In this document: piece by piece, positions 41,830 through 50,151 of the stretch
Layout: each line of letters begins with the position of its first letter
Numbering within the stretch: the stretch's first letter is position 1
Assembly: GCA_034521225.1 (NCBI GenBank)
Contig: JAXHMR010000033.1
Coordinates: 62,001 to 126,000 of the forward strand
DNA: 64,000 bases
Direction of reading: 5' to 3'
Origin: Woeseia sp034521225
Lineage (GTDB): Bacteria; Pseudomonadota; Gammaproteobacteria; Steroidobacterales; Woeseiaceae
Translations under genes and position numbers: made by a program
Notes under the pieces: model-generated
The model's database searches: none
What the model was told of the DNA's origin: nothing
The model's input: only the letters and a program-made list of their open reading frames with translations

Positions 41830-42654
41830 ATGAGTGAACGAGCTGTTTTCTTCCTGTCCGACCAGACCGGCGTGACCGCGGAAACCCTTGGGCACAGCCT
41901 TCTGACACAGTTTGACGGCCAGAAATTTCGGCAAGTGACTTTGCCATTTATCGATAATATTGACAAGGCGCGCGACGCAGTGCGCAAGATCAATGCGGCC
42001 GCTGAATCCAGCGCCGCAAAGCCCATTGTATTCTCCACAATGGTGCAGGATGAGTTCCGGGAAGTCATCAAGGAATGCAACGGCCTGCACCTCGATATCT
42101 TTGACGTTTTCCTCGAGCCGCTCGAATCGGAGCTGGCGCAGAAGGCGACACACCTGGCAGGCCGCGCGCACGGCATGAGCAATATCGAAGGCTATATGAA
42201 ACGTATAGAGGCCACGAATTTTGCGCTTGCCAACGATGATGGCGGTATCTCGCGCAACTATGACAAGGCTGATGTGATACTGATTGGTGTGTCGCGGTCC
42301 GGCAAGACGCCAACCTGCCTGTACCTTGCACTGCAATACGGGGTTTATGCCGCGAATTTTCCGCTGACGGATGAGGAATTCGACCGCGGCGAACTGCCCG
42401 ACATACTGTTGAAGCAAAAGCACAAACTGTATGGCCTGACAATTGCGCCGATGCGCCTGCAGCAAGTGCGCAAAGAGCGCAGGGCGCTTGGCCGTTATTC
42501 AACCGCGCAGCAGGTGAGTTTCGAGGTGCGCGAGGCAGAAAAAATATTCAAGCGGCACGGTATACCGTACGTCGACACCACCGAATTTTCCATCGAGGAA
42601 ATCAGCAGCAGAATACTCGACGCGACAGGCGTTGAGCGTCGCGTCCGCCCGTAA
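41830..42654 (+). CDS. ppsR: PEP synthase regulatory kinase/pyrophosphorylase PpsR
   Basis: 274 residues, intact, DUF299 family. The P-loop GVSRSGKT is at 153-160, and the N-terminus FFLSDQTGVTAETLG is typical. The enzyme phosphorylates PEP synthase with ADP to switch it off and removes the phosphate with Pi to reactivate it. The divergent pairing with ppsA is the usual arrangement. Confidence 0.93.
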   Translation: MSERAVFFLSDQTGVTAETLGHSLLTQFDGQKFRQVTLPFIDNIDKARDAVRKINAAAESSAAKPIVFSTMVQDEFREVIKECNGLHLDIFDVFLEPLESELAQKATHLAGRAHGMSNIEGYMKRIEATNFALANDDGGISRNYDKADVILIGVSRSGKTPTCLYLALQYGVYAANFPLTDEEFDRGELPDILLKQKHKLYGLTIAPMRLQQVRKERRALGRYSTAQQVSFEVREAEKIFKRHGIPYVDTTEFSIEEISSRILDATGVERRVRP

Positions 42655-42730
42655 ACGCACCGCCTCTTTATTGCCATTCTGGAACCGATTCGTCAGTTTT
42701 GCAAACGAATTGCTGTGCTATATTGGCTGC

Positions 42731-43186
42731 ATGTTTTTCGACCATGAACTTGTTCCTCAGACCATTGCGAAGCCCCGCAGCTTTGTGGGTCTGATGTCGC
42801 TTTACGAAAGCAACTATGCGCGGCTGCAGCTGTTGATTCCGGAACTCGAGCGGCTCGATGGCTATTACCGTTCCACGGTTGCGGGCGATTGCGATCTGCA
42901 CCTCGAAATTCTTGATCGCAGCCGGTACACGCTGACGTTGTCCCTGACGTATTTTTTCTACGACAGCGGCGAGCGCATAGCGGATCCCGATATGAAAATA
43001 CGGGTCTATTTCGACGGCCGCCTCGCCGAGTCAATGAACCTGGGCCGGTCACATCGACATGCCACGTTGCGGCGGCTCGTGCGGCAGCACAAGGAAGAGC
43101 TTGGCAATCGCTGGCGTCGCAATGTCGTCCTGAACAAGTGGCTCGAATACCTGATGGACCAGGGGCACCTGATCCTCGAGCGGTAG
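42731..43186 (+). CDS. DUF1249 protein (YqiB-like)
   Basis: 151 residues. SFVGLMSLYESNYARLQLLIPEL and DLHLEILDRSRYTLTLSLTY, followed by IRVYFDGRLAESMNL, match the DUF1249/YqiB family, whose function is unknown. I start at the ATG at 42731; the preceding in-frame codons overlap the ppsR end and look non-coding. It follows ppsR by 76 bases on the same strand. Confidence 0.82.
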   Translation: MFFDHELVPQTIAKPRSFVGLMSLYESNYARLQLLIPELERLDGYYRSTVAGDCDLHLEILDRSRYTLTLSLTYFFYDSGERIADPDMKIRVYFDGRLAESMNLGRSHRHATLRRLVRQHKEELGNRWRRNVVLNKWLEYLMDQGHLILER

Positions 43187-43226
43187 TCCGTGCCATCGGC
43201 ATTCACCGCAGTATCCGATGAGCATT

Positions 43227-43326
43227 GAGGAGCGCCGGTACCCCCGGCCGGGAGCCCTTTGATGTAAATAAAGCGGACCTAAGGGAGCCATTCCTTCAAA
43301 GGGCTCCCGGCAGGGGGTATCGGTGC
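43227..43326 (-). repeat. long conserved-loop hairpin element, copy 2 (inverted)
   Basis: The arms at 43243-43267 and 43291-43315 pair over most of 25 positions. The 23-nt loop at 43268-43290, read on the minus strand, differs from copies 1 and 3 at one base (TTAGG for TTCGG). Outer flanks GCGCCGGTACCCCC and GGGGGTATCGGTGC pair too. It occupies a third of the 312-base gap between the DUF1249 and coiled-coil genes. Confidence 0.9.
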
Positions 43327-43498
43327 GGCGGGCGGCTCTCAGCGCCGTCTGCCCGGTCACACTTTTGGGCAGTGCCCACCGACTTGACGTAAAACTGTGC
43401 CGCGAATCAAGGATTCCCGCGGTTCCAGCCGTCATGATCCACGGTTGGAAAAACGGGGCACGTATCCCGCTAGCCGGATTATGTAAAAGGGACTACCG

Positions 43499-44530
43499 TT
43501 GTCGGCACTGACCGCCTTATTTCGCAACAGCACGGAAAAATCGCCGGACAGCGATAAGCTGCTGCATCTGTACTGGAACCGCGCCGAGCTCAAGAAAGAG
43601 TTCGCGGGCATGCGTAAGGAACAGTACCGCCTCAAGGACCTGATCAAGCAGCAGGAAGGCGCGACCGCCCGGATGCAGCAAAAACTGGATCACCTGGAGG
43701 GCCTGCTGCTGGACCCGAAATGGGCCAGCAATGTCATTGTTTTCTACCAGTTACGCGGGCTCGCGCTGCGCTGTGAACGAAAGCTTGAGAAATTCGCGGA
43801 GCAGCTCAAGCAGCAGCGGGAACAGAAACAACACAACAGCCTGCTCGTGCGCTGGAACGAGGAGCGAACGCAAGAAGCCCGCGTGCTCGAGCGCAAGCAG
43901 GTGGAACAACGCGCCACTGTTACGGCGCTGCAGAACAAACTGGAATCAGAGCGTGACCGCATGGTTGCGATGAGCGGCTTCCTGAAAATCTTCCGCAAGC
44001 GCTCGATCACGGCAATTCTTGATGGCTTGCGCGAGCAAATTGCCAGTGCCGAAGTGGTCGAGGCCGAACTGCAGCAGAATCTGGACGAAATAAGGCGCCG
44101 CAAGCCGCCCGAGAATCAGGGTCTCGATATCGCGACGAAACGGTCCATCAACTTCTTGATCCTCGCGTACGCCCAGCAGCTATTTATTCATTTTTCCGAC
44201 GACGAGTTTGCGGCCATGGCGAAAGAGGCCAGCGACAAGAGTGTCGGCGCGATCAACTACGGGTCCCGGTCGGACTGCGACCACCTGCTGGCACGCGTGC
44301 AGAAACGGGTCGAGGCGATGGAAAGAAGCACGGACGTTGCCGGTGTTTTGCAACAACGTGCCAAGCTCATTGGAGAACGCGCAAAGTTTCGGGGCGATGA
44401 CGACGCTGTGCCGGTTGCAACCAGTGTGACAACACTCTTTGAGATTGACAGCAATGGCCAGATCACCGAGGGCAAGGCAAATATTCTGGGCGACAATTAC
44501 TGGGCGATCGCCAAAATCCTGAGCCGCTGA
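43499..44530 (+). CDS. long coiled-coil protein of unknown function
   Basis: 343 residues, no signal peptide or membrane helix. Residues 25-205 form an almost continuous charged coiled coil (KLLHLYWNRAELKKEF; ALRCERKLEKFAEQLKQQREQ). A globular C-terminal part follows, with GLDIATKRSINFLILAYAQQLFIHF and ILGDNYWAIAKILSR. The start is TTG at 43499, with AAAGGGA upstream. I do not recognise a family. It is probably a cytoplasmic structural or scaffold protein. The end carries a small hairpin (GCCGCT/AGCGGC) over the stop codon. Confidence 0.72.
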   Translation: MSALTALFRNSTEKSPDSDKLLHLYWNRAELKKEFAGMRKEQYRLKDLIKQQEGATARMQQKLDHLEGLLLDPKWASNVIVFYQLRGLALRCERKLEKFAEQLKQQREQKQHNSLLVRWNEERTQEARVLERKQVEQRATVTALQNKLESERDRMVAMSGFLKIFRKRSITAILDGLREQIASAEVVEAELQQNLDEIRRRKPPENQGLDIATKRSINFLILAYAQQLFIHFSDDEFAAMAKEASDKSVGAINYGSRSDCDHLLARVQKRVEAMERSTDVAGVLQQRAKLIGERAKFRGDDDAVPVATSVTTLFEIDSNGQITEGKANILGDNYWAIAKILSR

Positions 44531-44565
44531 CAGCGGCCGTCCTGCTACTCCACGCGCTCAGATAG

Positions 44566-45084
44566 TCAGTGCGGACTAGGCGATCGTGCGCGACGGTGGA
44601 ACCGAGTCGGTAGACGTGAGAAATTGCTTCTGGCACCAGCAAGATCCGGTGAAGTCGCGGCGGGAGCTGTTTCACTGGCGAGGGGTGAGGTTTTCTCCAG
44701 CGTCTCGCTGTCTTGACCGGTGTCATCAGCGGTTGCGTCTGTTTCCGGCGTGGCTAGTACGTCCGGACCGAACACTTCGCGCAATATCGTGGCAACCCTC
44801 GGCGTCAGCCGCAGAACCGGCGCAACCGGGTCGTTCTCAAGTGGCGTGTCGAGATCGTCCTGGTCATCGTTCGCCGCCGGGTCGGTCATATCGAGCGACA
44901 ACGACTCCGCCTCGACTTCCAGGCTGCGCAGTTCGGCCACGATACGATCGTCGTTGTGGATGGCGCTGGCCGCCGCTGTCGCCGTCTGAGGGCCGAAGCA
45001 GAGCGTTACAAAGGCTGCTCCGGCGAGCGCCGTACCGAGGATGCGCGATCCGGCAGTCCCTGAATATCTGTACGGCAGCTCCAT
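44566..45084 (-). CDS. secreted or anchored acidic protein of unknown function
   Basis: 172 residues. A long hydrophobic stretch at 14-37 acts as signal or anchor, followed by a low-complexity acidic region (DMTDPAANDDQDDLDTPLENDP; TPETDATADDTGQDSETLE). The last 20 residues are basic (RSNFSRLPTRFHRRARSPSP), unlike the rest, so the end may be shifted by an indel, though I cannot show it. AGGAG lies seven bases ahead of the ATG, and a good promoter precedes it. No family recognised. Confidence 0.6.
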   Translation of the reverse strand: MELPYRYSGTAGSRILGTALAGAAFVTLCFGPQTATAAASAIHNDDRIVAELRSLEVEAESLSLDMTDPAANDDQDDLDTPLENDPVAPVLRLTPRVATILREVFGPDVLATPETDATADDTGQDSETLEKTSPLASETAPAATSPDLAGARSNFSRLPTRFHRRARSPSPH

Positions 45085-45130
45085 GGCGATCTCCTGGCGG
45101 GCAGAATCGGCTAGATTGGTGTTGTAGATC

Positions 45131-45158
45131 AGTATAACAGCTGACCGTTACCGCGCAA
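45131..45158 (-). promoter_or_regulatory. sigma-70-like promoter of the acidic secreted protein
   Basis: On the minus strand TTGCGC (45158-45153) and TATACT (45136-45131) are 16 bases apart, about 45 bases upstream of the start codon at 45084. It is in the gap before the Prc protease gene ends, so it would give this gene its own transcript. Confidence 0.55.
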
Positions 45159-45179
45159 GCGCTGCTTGTTTTACGGCCG

Positions 45180-47300
45180 TCAGTCGTCCTGTTCCGGCCG
45201 CACCCGCGCTGTATGCGTTGGCTGGGACTTGACCTGCCTCATCTCGGCCAAGTCTGTAACAATTGCGGCGGCCTGGTCAAGCTGGACGTCGGGCCCCTCG
45301 AGTTTCTCCAGTTCCTCGTTGGTGGCGACCGGCTCGAGGCCGAGGGCCGCGCGCCGCGCGTTCTCGCGCTTCAGGCGACGGTCCAGATTCTCCTCCCGCT
45401 CTTCGCGCCGCTTTTCGAGGCTCAGCGTAACCGTGGTCCGGGCGCGGGCCTCTTCGACGTCCTGGATGCCGTCCATCAGGTACTGCACGTCCGGATCCGA
45501 CTGGCTGCGTTCAAGGTAGCTGCTGGACAACGTTGCAATCGTAGTGTCGAGCGGCTCGCCGGCACGGAACCGGGTCGTCCTGATCGTATCCCACGGCAAC
45601 GCGCTGTCGCGCACGCTTTCCCGACCAGTTCCGCGTCGATCGGTGAGGGCAGGGCGATATCCGGGTCCACGCCACGGTGCTGCGTGCTTTCGCCGGTAAC
45701 GCGGTAGTACTTGCCGATGGTCAGTGTCAGCTGGCCAAGGCCCTCATCCTCGTTACTACGCACGTACTGGTCGAGCGAGTAGAGATTCTGCACAGTGCCT
45801 TTACCAAAGGTCTGCTGGCCGATGATGATGCCTCGCTTGTAATCCTGGATAGCGGCGGCAAAAATTTCAGAGGCCGATGCACTGTAGCGATTGACAAGCA
45901 CGGCCAACGGGCCGTTATAGGCAACTCGCGGCACGGGGTCCGGATCGTCGAGACGGCTGATGCGGCCGTTGGAATTACGCAGCTGCACAACGGGTCCCGT
46001 TGTCGATAAACAGGCCCGACAACGCCGTTGCTTCCGTCAGGTGGCCACCGCCATTGTTGCGCAGGTCGATGATGATGCCGTCGATACCCTGCTCCTCGAG
46101 CTCGCCGATCAGCCGTTTGACGTCCTTGGTGGTGCTCGTGTAATCCTTGTCGCCGTTGCTTAAAGCCTGATAATCGCGGTAGAAACTTGGCACCGCGATA
46201 ACACCGACAGACCAGTCGCGCCCATCGCGCGGCACCGTAATTATCTCGCTTTTCGCAGCCTGCTCTTCCAGCTTGACCTGGTTCCGGACCAACTGGATCT
46301 CCTTTTCCGACCCGCCCGGAAGCGCGCCGGCCGGCGTGATTTGCAGCCGCACGACGGTTTCGGCGGGGCCGCGAATCAGCTGTACGACGTCGTCCAGACG
46401 CCAGCCGATGACATCCACCATCTCGCCGTCCTCGCCCTGGGCGACGGCGGTTATGCGGTCCTTGGGTTGCAGCTCGCCGTCTATAGCGGCCGGACCGCCG
46501 GGAATGACGTCGATGACCACAACGTAGTCGTCTTCGGTTTGCAACGATGCCCCGATCCCGAAATAGGACAGGCTCATCTGGATCCGGTATTCCTCGGAAT
46601 TGCGGGGGGACGGGTAATTCGAATGCGGATCCAGCGTATGGGAAAACGCATTCATGAACGTCTCAAACACGTCGTCGATCTTGACCTGGTCAAGGCGTTT
46701 CAAGAACTGTGAATAACGCTTCTCGAGTATCTCCTGGATTTCCGGCCATTCCTTGTCGGTCAGGCGCAAATTCAACGCGTCATTCTTGACACGCTTGCGC
46801 CAGAGTTCGTCGAGTTCCGTCAGCGATTTAGCCCACGGGGCCTCTTCGCGATCAAAACGGTACTCTTCGTTGACTGAAAAATCCGGCTCTGTTTCGATTA
46901 ATTGCAGGGCGTAGTTCAACCGGTCACGCGCCCGTGTCCGGTAGACCTCGAACATTTCAAACATCGGGTCGAGTGGTTCGGATCGCATCATGTCATCGAT
47001 GCGGGTGTTGTATTTTTCAAAAGCCGATACATCGGAGTCGAGGAAGTAGACGCGGTTGCCATCCAGTGCCTTGATGTACCGATCGAGGACCAGCTCCGAG
47101 AGCTCGTCATCGACAGCGGCGTGCCGGTAGTGGGACTTCTGGACGAACTCCGTGACCATCTGGCCGATCTTTTCGTGTCGCGGTTCCGGAGCCAGTATTG
47201 TATCGTTGTCGCCGGCTGCAGCCGCCGCAATCATTGGCAGCGTGCCGAAGACGAAAATCGCCGCGGCAATTCGTGCATGGATGCCTGTTACTCGATACAT
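45180..47300 (-). CDS. prc: tail-specific periplasmic protease Prc (frameshifted)
   Basis: About 706 residues. Signal peptide, then the Prc N-terminal helical domain, a PDZ domain (IQMSLSYFGIGASLQTEDDYVVV...GPAAIDGELQPKDRI), and the S41 catalytic core: IIDLRNNGGGHLTEA, serine in NRYSASASEIFAAA and lysine in QQTFGKGTVQ. Prc trims and degrades periplasmic proteins from the C-terminus. Breaks are at about 45990 and 45615. I start at 47300 (MYRVTGIHARIAAA), not the upstream ATG, since it opens the signal peptide directly. Confidence 0.92.
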
Positions 47301-47442
47301 CAAGGCTTTCTCCGTTGGTGGCGCTGGTAATTCTGAAGTAGGTTCAGGCAAGCTAGGCTAGATGCCGCACGCGTCCTGATCAAGAGTACAACCCGCACTT
47401 TATTCGTAATATGGCAAAACTACAGCAACTTAACGACCCTGC

Positions 47443-48009
47443 ATGCGCCCGTTAACCGTCATAACCGGTGTCGCACTGGGCTCCTGCTTTTCCGTCATGC
47501 TCAGCCTCGGCGCCGTGTTGATCATTTTCCTGATCCTCGGGGACGATTATCCCCGCCTGCAACACGAATTCCGCGGCTTGCTCGTCAGTTTTGCCATCTT
47601 CCTCGGTATGACCGCGATCTCGGCTGTGAGTTTCTATTGGATGCTGATGACCCACCCGGCACGGTTCGCCGCCCAGGCCGCCATGTGGGTTGGGTTGATG
47701 CTGGCCGGGTACTACTACTGGCCATACGGGGACCGCGCCCGCCGCACCGATACCCCCTGCGGGGAGGTCTTTGGGGGAATGGCTCCCTTCGGTCCGCTTT
47801 ATTTCCCCCAAAGACCTCCCCACAGGGGGTACCGGTGCTCCTCTGTGGCTGCTACGTACTTCGGAAGGTTCCGTCGGCACAATGTCGGATTATTCATGAA
47901 CGGCACATTGATCGGGGCGGAGGTGTGCCCCGGGGATGGCTTTTCAGGGCTGTGCCGGACAGGGACGTCCGGCACAGAGCGTACAGGGACGTATTCACAG
48001 CGTCCCTGA
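47443..48009 (+). CDS. small membrane protein whose reading frame runs into repeat elements
   Basis: The first 94 residues hold three membrane helices (ITGVALGSCFSVMLSLGAVL; GLLVSFAIFLGMTAISAVSF; AAMWVGLMLAGYYYW). From about residue 100 the frame enters hairpin copy 3 and then the nested-palindrome element, ending at a TGA inside the latter (48007-48009). The last 85 residues are thus repeat-derived and low in credibility. The original C-terminus was probably replaced when the repeats arrived. Family not recognised. Confidence 0.6.
   Translation: MRPLTVITGVALGSCFSVMLSLGAVLIIFLILGDDYPRLQHEFRGLLVSFAIFLGMTAISAVSFYWMLMTHPARFAAQAAMWVGLMLAGYYYWPYGDRARRTDTPCGEVFGGMAPFGPLYFPQRPPHRGYRCSSVAATYFGRFRRHNVGLFMNGTLIGAEVCPGDGFSGLCRTGTSGTERTGTYSQRP
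47744..47842 (+). repeat. long conserved-loop hairpin element, copy 3
   Basis: Arms 47755-47779 and 47803-47827 pair at 24 of 25 positions, and the outer flanks (GCACCGATACCCCCTG with CAGGGGGTACCGGTGC) extend pairing to about 41 bp. The 23-nt loop (47780-47802) is identical to copy 1. The stem differs from copy 1 (GGTC/GACC against GTCC/GGAC) yet stays paired. Confidence 0.9.
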
Positions 48010-48070
48010 AAAGCCATCCCCGGGGTGCGCCTTCGCCTACCACCGAATTCAAACGTTCATGAATAATCCG
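47886..48070. repeat. nested-palindrome element with 17-bp terminal inverted repeats
   Basis: The ends CGGATTATTCATGAACG (47886-47902) and its exact reverse complement (48054-48070) frame the element. Inside are a perfect 22-bp inverted pair (47928-47949 with 48004-48025) and a perfect central 11-bp hairpin (47950-47960 with 47966-47976). ACAGGGACGT is repeated at 47959 and 47983. No gene inside. It resembles a miniature inverted-repeat element. It abuts the stop codon of the YkvA-like gene. Confidence 0.88.
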
Positions 48071-48072
48071 GG

Positions 48073-48639
48073 CTAAAGCAGGCGCAGCGGTGATTTCTTG
48101 CCGGAGTCTGCAGCATTTTTGCGGCGGCGGCGCATTCGGGACTGGAGCTGGCTGCGCCGTTCCTTGAGCCAGTCCTCGCGGCTCAGGTCCGTTGTCTTGG
48201 CCTTGACGCCGGCACGCGGGGCCATCTGCCGGCGGTACTCGCAGAAATCATGGTACGCATCGATCTCGGGGCGGAGCTCCCGCGTGACGAGTTCGATCAT
48301 GATCGCATCGTCGAGAAAGCCGAGGCCCGGAATATGATCGGGAATCAGGTCTTCCGGCTCGCTGAAATAGGCCAGCGCGTTCAGGACCCTGGAGGCATCC
48401 TTCGCCGGCAGGCGCCATTCATGGTCGTCCAGCATCTCGATCATGATTTCGAGCCGCTGCAGGCGTTCCTTGATGAAATCGGGCACCTTGACCGCCTCGA
48501 CCCGCTGCAGCAGAGTGCGTGCGGCGGCGACGATATCTTCGGCGCTGATATTGGCGGCAGCCTTGCGCGCTTCTTTCATGATCAGCTGGAAATGCTTGAG
48601 GTCGCTGTCTTCCAGCTCGAATGAAACACGCATGCTCAT
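48073..48639 (-). CDS. YkvA-like DUF1232 protein
   Basis: 188 residues. The DUF1232 signature is LAYFSEPEDLIPDHIPGLGFLDDAIMIE near 95-122, normally a membrane-associated motif. A helical N-terminal region with likely coil (about 15-70) and a strongly basic C-terminus (RRSQLQSRMRRRRKN) flank it. The function of the family is not established. The stop is three bases from the inverted-repeat element at 47886-48070. Confidence 0.8.
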   Translation of the reverse strand: MSMRVSFELEDSDLKHFQLIMKEARKAAANISAEDIVAAARTLLQRVEAVKVPDFIKERLQRLEIMIEMLDDHEWRLPAKDASRVLNALAYFSEPEDLIPDHIPGLGFLDDAIMIELVTRELRPEIDAYHDFCEYRRQMAPRAGVKAKTTDLSREDWLKERRSQLQSRMRRRRKNAADSGKKSPLRLL

Positions 48640-48731
48640 GCGCGGGCCCCGCAGTGTGTCGAGAGGGCAGGCAGACTACCCGCGGTCCCGCGCACCGTCA
48701 ATGGCGGCGGTACCCTGCGGATACGCGCGGA

Positions 48732-49085
48732 TTATTTGCTGCGGTTTGTCCAGCTCTTGGAGCGGTCGAAGCGCCCTGTATTGTAAGGATCGATGCCGCC
48801 ATCCTGTTCGTCATCCAGCAGCGATTCATCGACTATCTTCAGAACTTCGTGCGTGCCGGTATCTTCGCGAACGTACTTGCTGCGAATCAGCACATTCTTG
48901 CCCGGACCTGCGTCTTCAATCCGGCCACCGATATCTGCCTGGAAAGTCAGGTCGGGGGTTGTCTTTTTGCCGGCAGGGCGCTGTGCGCGCTGCACCGGCG
49001 GGCGGACGCGTACCGGCGGCGGCCTGAATTTTTCATCCGCTTTCGTTCTGCCGGGAAAGAGCCAGTTTTTGAGTTGTTCCAGCAT
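48732..49085 (-). CDS. small hydrophilic protein of unknown function
   Basis: 117 residues, starting MLEQLKNWLFPG. It is rich in proline, arginine and lysine up to residue 45, then a more ordered segment (DLTFQADIGGRIEDAGPGKNVLI-like) and an acidic end. No signal peptide, membrane helix or known domain. It has its own leader of about 100 bases with a candidate CRP-type site and -10 box upstream, suggesting separate, possibly cAMP-linked control. I do not recognise it. Confidence 0.6.
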   Translation of the reverse strand: MLEQLKNWLFPGRTKADEKFRPPPVRVRPPVQRAQRPAGKKTTPDLTFQADIGGRIEDAGPGKNVLIRSKYVREDTGTHEVLKIVDESLLDDEQDGGIDPYNTGRFDRSKSWTNRSK

Positions 49086-49194
49086 GATCAATTGAATCGC
49101 CGCTAACCGCCTGTTGCTCGATGAAATAATACGTCTGACACAGGAAGAGCATGCAAGAAAGCTTACATAATTACTATTAAATCCATCCTAAACG

Positions 49195-49230
49195 ATTGTA
49201 TAAAAAGTGAAAAATGTGAACTTTGTCACA
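49195..49230 (-). promoter_or_regulatory. candidate CRP/Vfr-type site with -10 box
   Basis: TGTGA-N6-TCACA occurs exactly at 49215-49230, flanked by A/T-rich sequence, as in CRP consensus sites. On the minus strand a TATACAAT (49202-49195) lies downstream, so the site would sit about 35-40 bases before the transcription start, where a class II activator binds. The target would be the 117-residue protein ending at 48732. Confidence 0.55.
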
Positions 49231-49273
49231 CAATCCCGAGGGTGGAAGACGCTACCCCACGATGCGGGCGGAT

Positions 49274-49588
49274 TCAGGCGCTGGACGTATTCCGGCGGGC
49301 CGGTGCCGGCCGGTCGCGGCGAAAACCGTAAAGAGTGAGGCGCAACAGCTGCAAAATCACGTACGGTGACAATACCAGGTACCACACCATCAGCTCACCG
49401 CCGCGCAACGCCTCGTGCAGCGTCGAATAGAAGTCACTGAAACCGGCGCCAGCGTAGTCGCCGAAAATGGCATCACCGACAAAATAGATCGCAATCGGCA
49501 GCAGCAGGATGCCGAACAGCATAAGTATCAGGAACAGTGCCAGCTCGCGTTTGAGTCGCGCCTTTGCGGCAGATGGGGCTGTGGACAT
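49274..49588 (-). CDS. small membrane protein, two predicted helices
   Basis: 104 residues. Two hydrophobic helices (about 16-38 and 66-85), a basic N-terminus and a basic C-terminus, so both ends should be cytoplasmic. The loop between has a few acidic and aromatic residues (FGDYAGAGFSDFYSTLHEAL). No family recognised. Followed by the CRP-type site and preceded by another membrane-protein gene 70 bases upstream on the same strand. Confidence 0.65.
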   Translation of the reverse strand: MSTAPSAAKARLKRELALFLILMLFGILLLPIAIYFVGDAIFGDYAGAGFSDFYSTLHEALRGGELMVWYLVLSPYVILQLLRLTLYGFRRDRPAPARRNTSSA

Positions 49589-49658
49589 AGTGGCCGGCTT
49601 GTAGCTGTAGAGGAACCGCCATCGTTCCTCAGGAGGGCCGACAGGTCAAGCGGGGCCG

Positions 49659-49976
49659 TCAGCGATCCGGCGAATCAAACGGCGAATCGAGGTTGGCCGT
49701 ATCAATGCGATTGCGTCGTCCGGATACCACGTAGGCGAGGTGCAGGCAGGCGACAGCAAACAACAGGTAATGGGGCAGGACCCAGAACCACTCGCTGATG
49801 TAGAGCGTCGCGAAGAGCGCGGTAAAACCGGCTGTCAGGTAAAAATACGGGAGGGCATCGTATAACAGCCGCGGCAACCAGACCTTTCGCATCGCCAGGT
49901 TGCCGGCCTTGTTCAGCAGCGTACGCGTACTGAAAAGTTCGCGTGACTTGAGAGCTGTGCCGGGGAGCAGGTTCAT
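49659..49976 (-). CDS. small membrane protein, about two to three helices
   Basis: 105 residues, starting MNLLPGTALKSRELF. Hydrophobic segments lie at about 40-62 and 66-85 (LPYFYLTAGFTALFATLYI; WVLPHYLLFAVACLHLAYV). The start is the ATG at 49976; longer in-frame upstream codons are rich in serine, cysteine and arginine and look non-coding. Family not recognised. It lies between the FHA protein and another membrane-protein gene, all on the minus strand. Confidence 0.62.
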   Translation of the reverse strand: MNLLPGTALKSRELFSTRTLLNKAGNLAMRKVWLPRLLYDALPYFYLTAGFTALFATLYISEWFWVLPHYLLFAVACLHLAYVVSGRRNRIDTANLDSPFDSPDR

Positions 49977-50151
49977 GATCGGGTGGCGGTGGTTGATTGA
50001 GCCTTGACAGTACCCGAACGCCGCAGAAAAGAGCGTGCGTATCCTCACACTTCGACTGCACCGCAGGCCGATCGACCACGCTCGGTTAACCCCGATGTGA
50101 CATAAATCAATCGACGGAAAACGCTCCGGATCGCATGCGGGCGTGGCGGAC

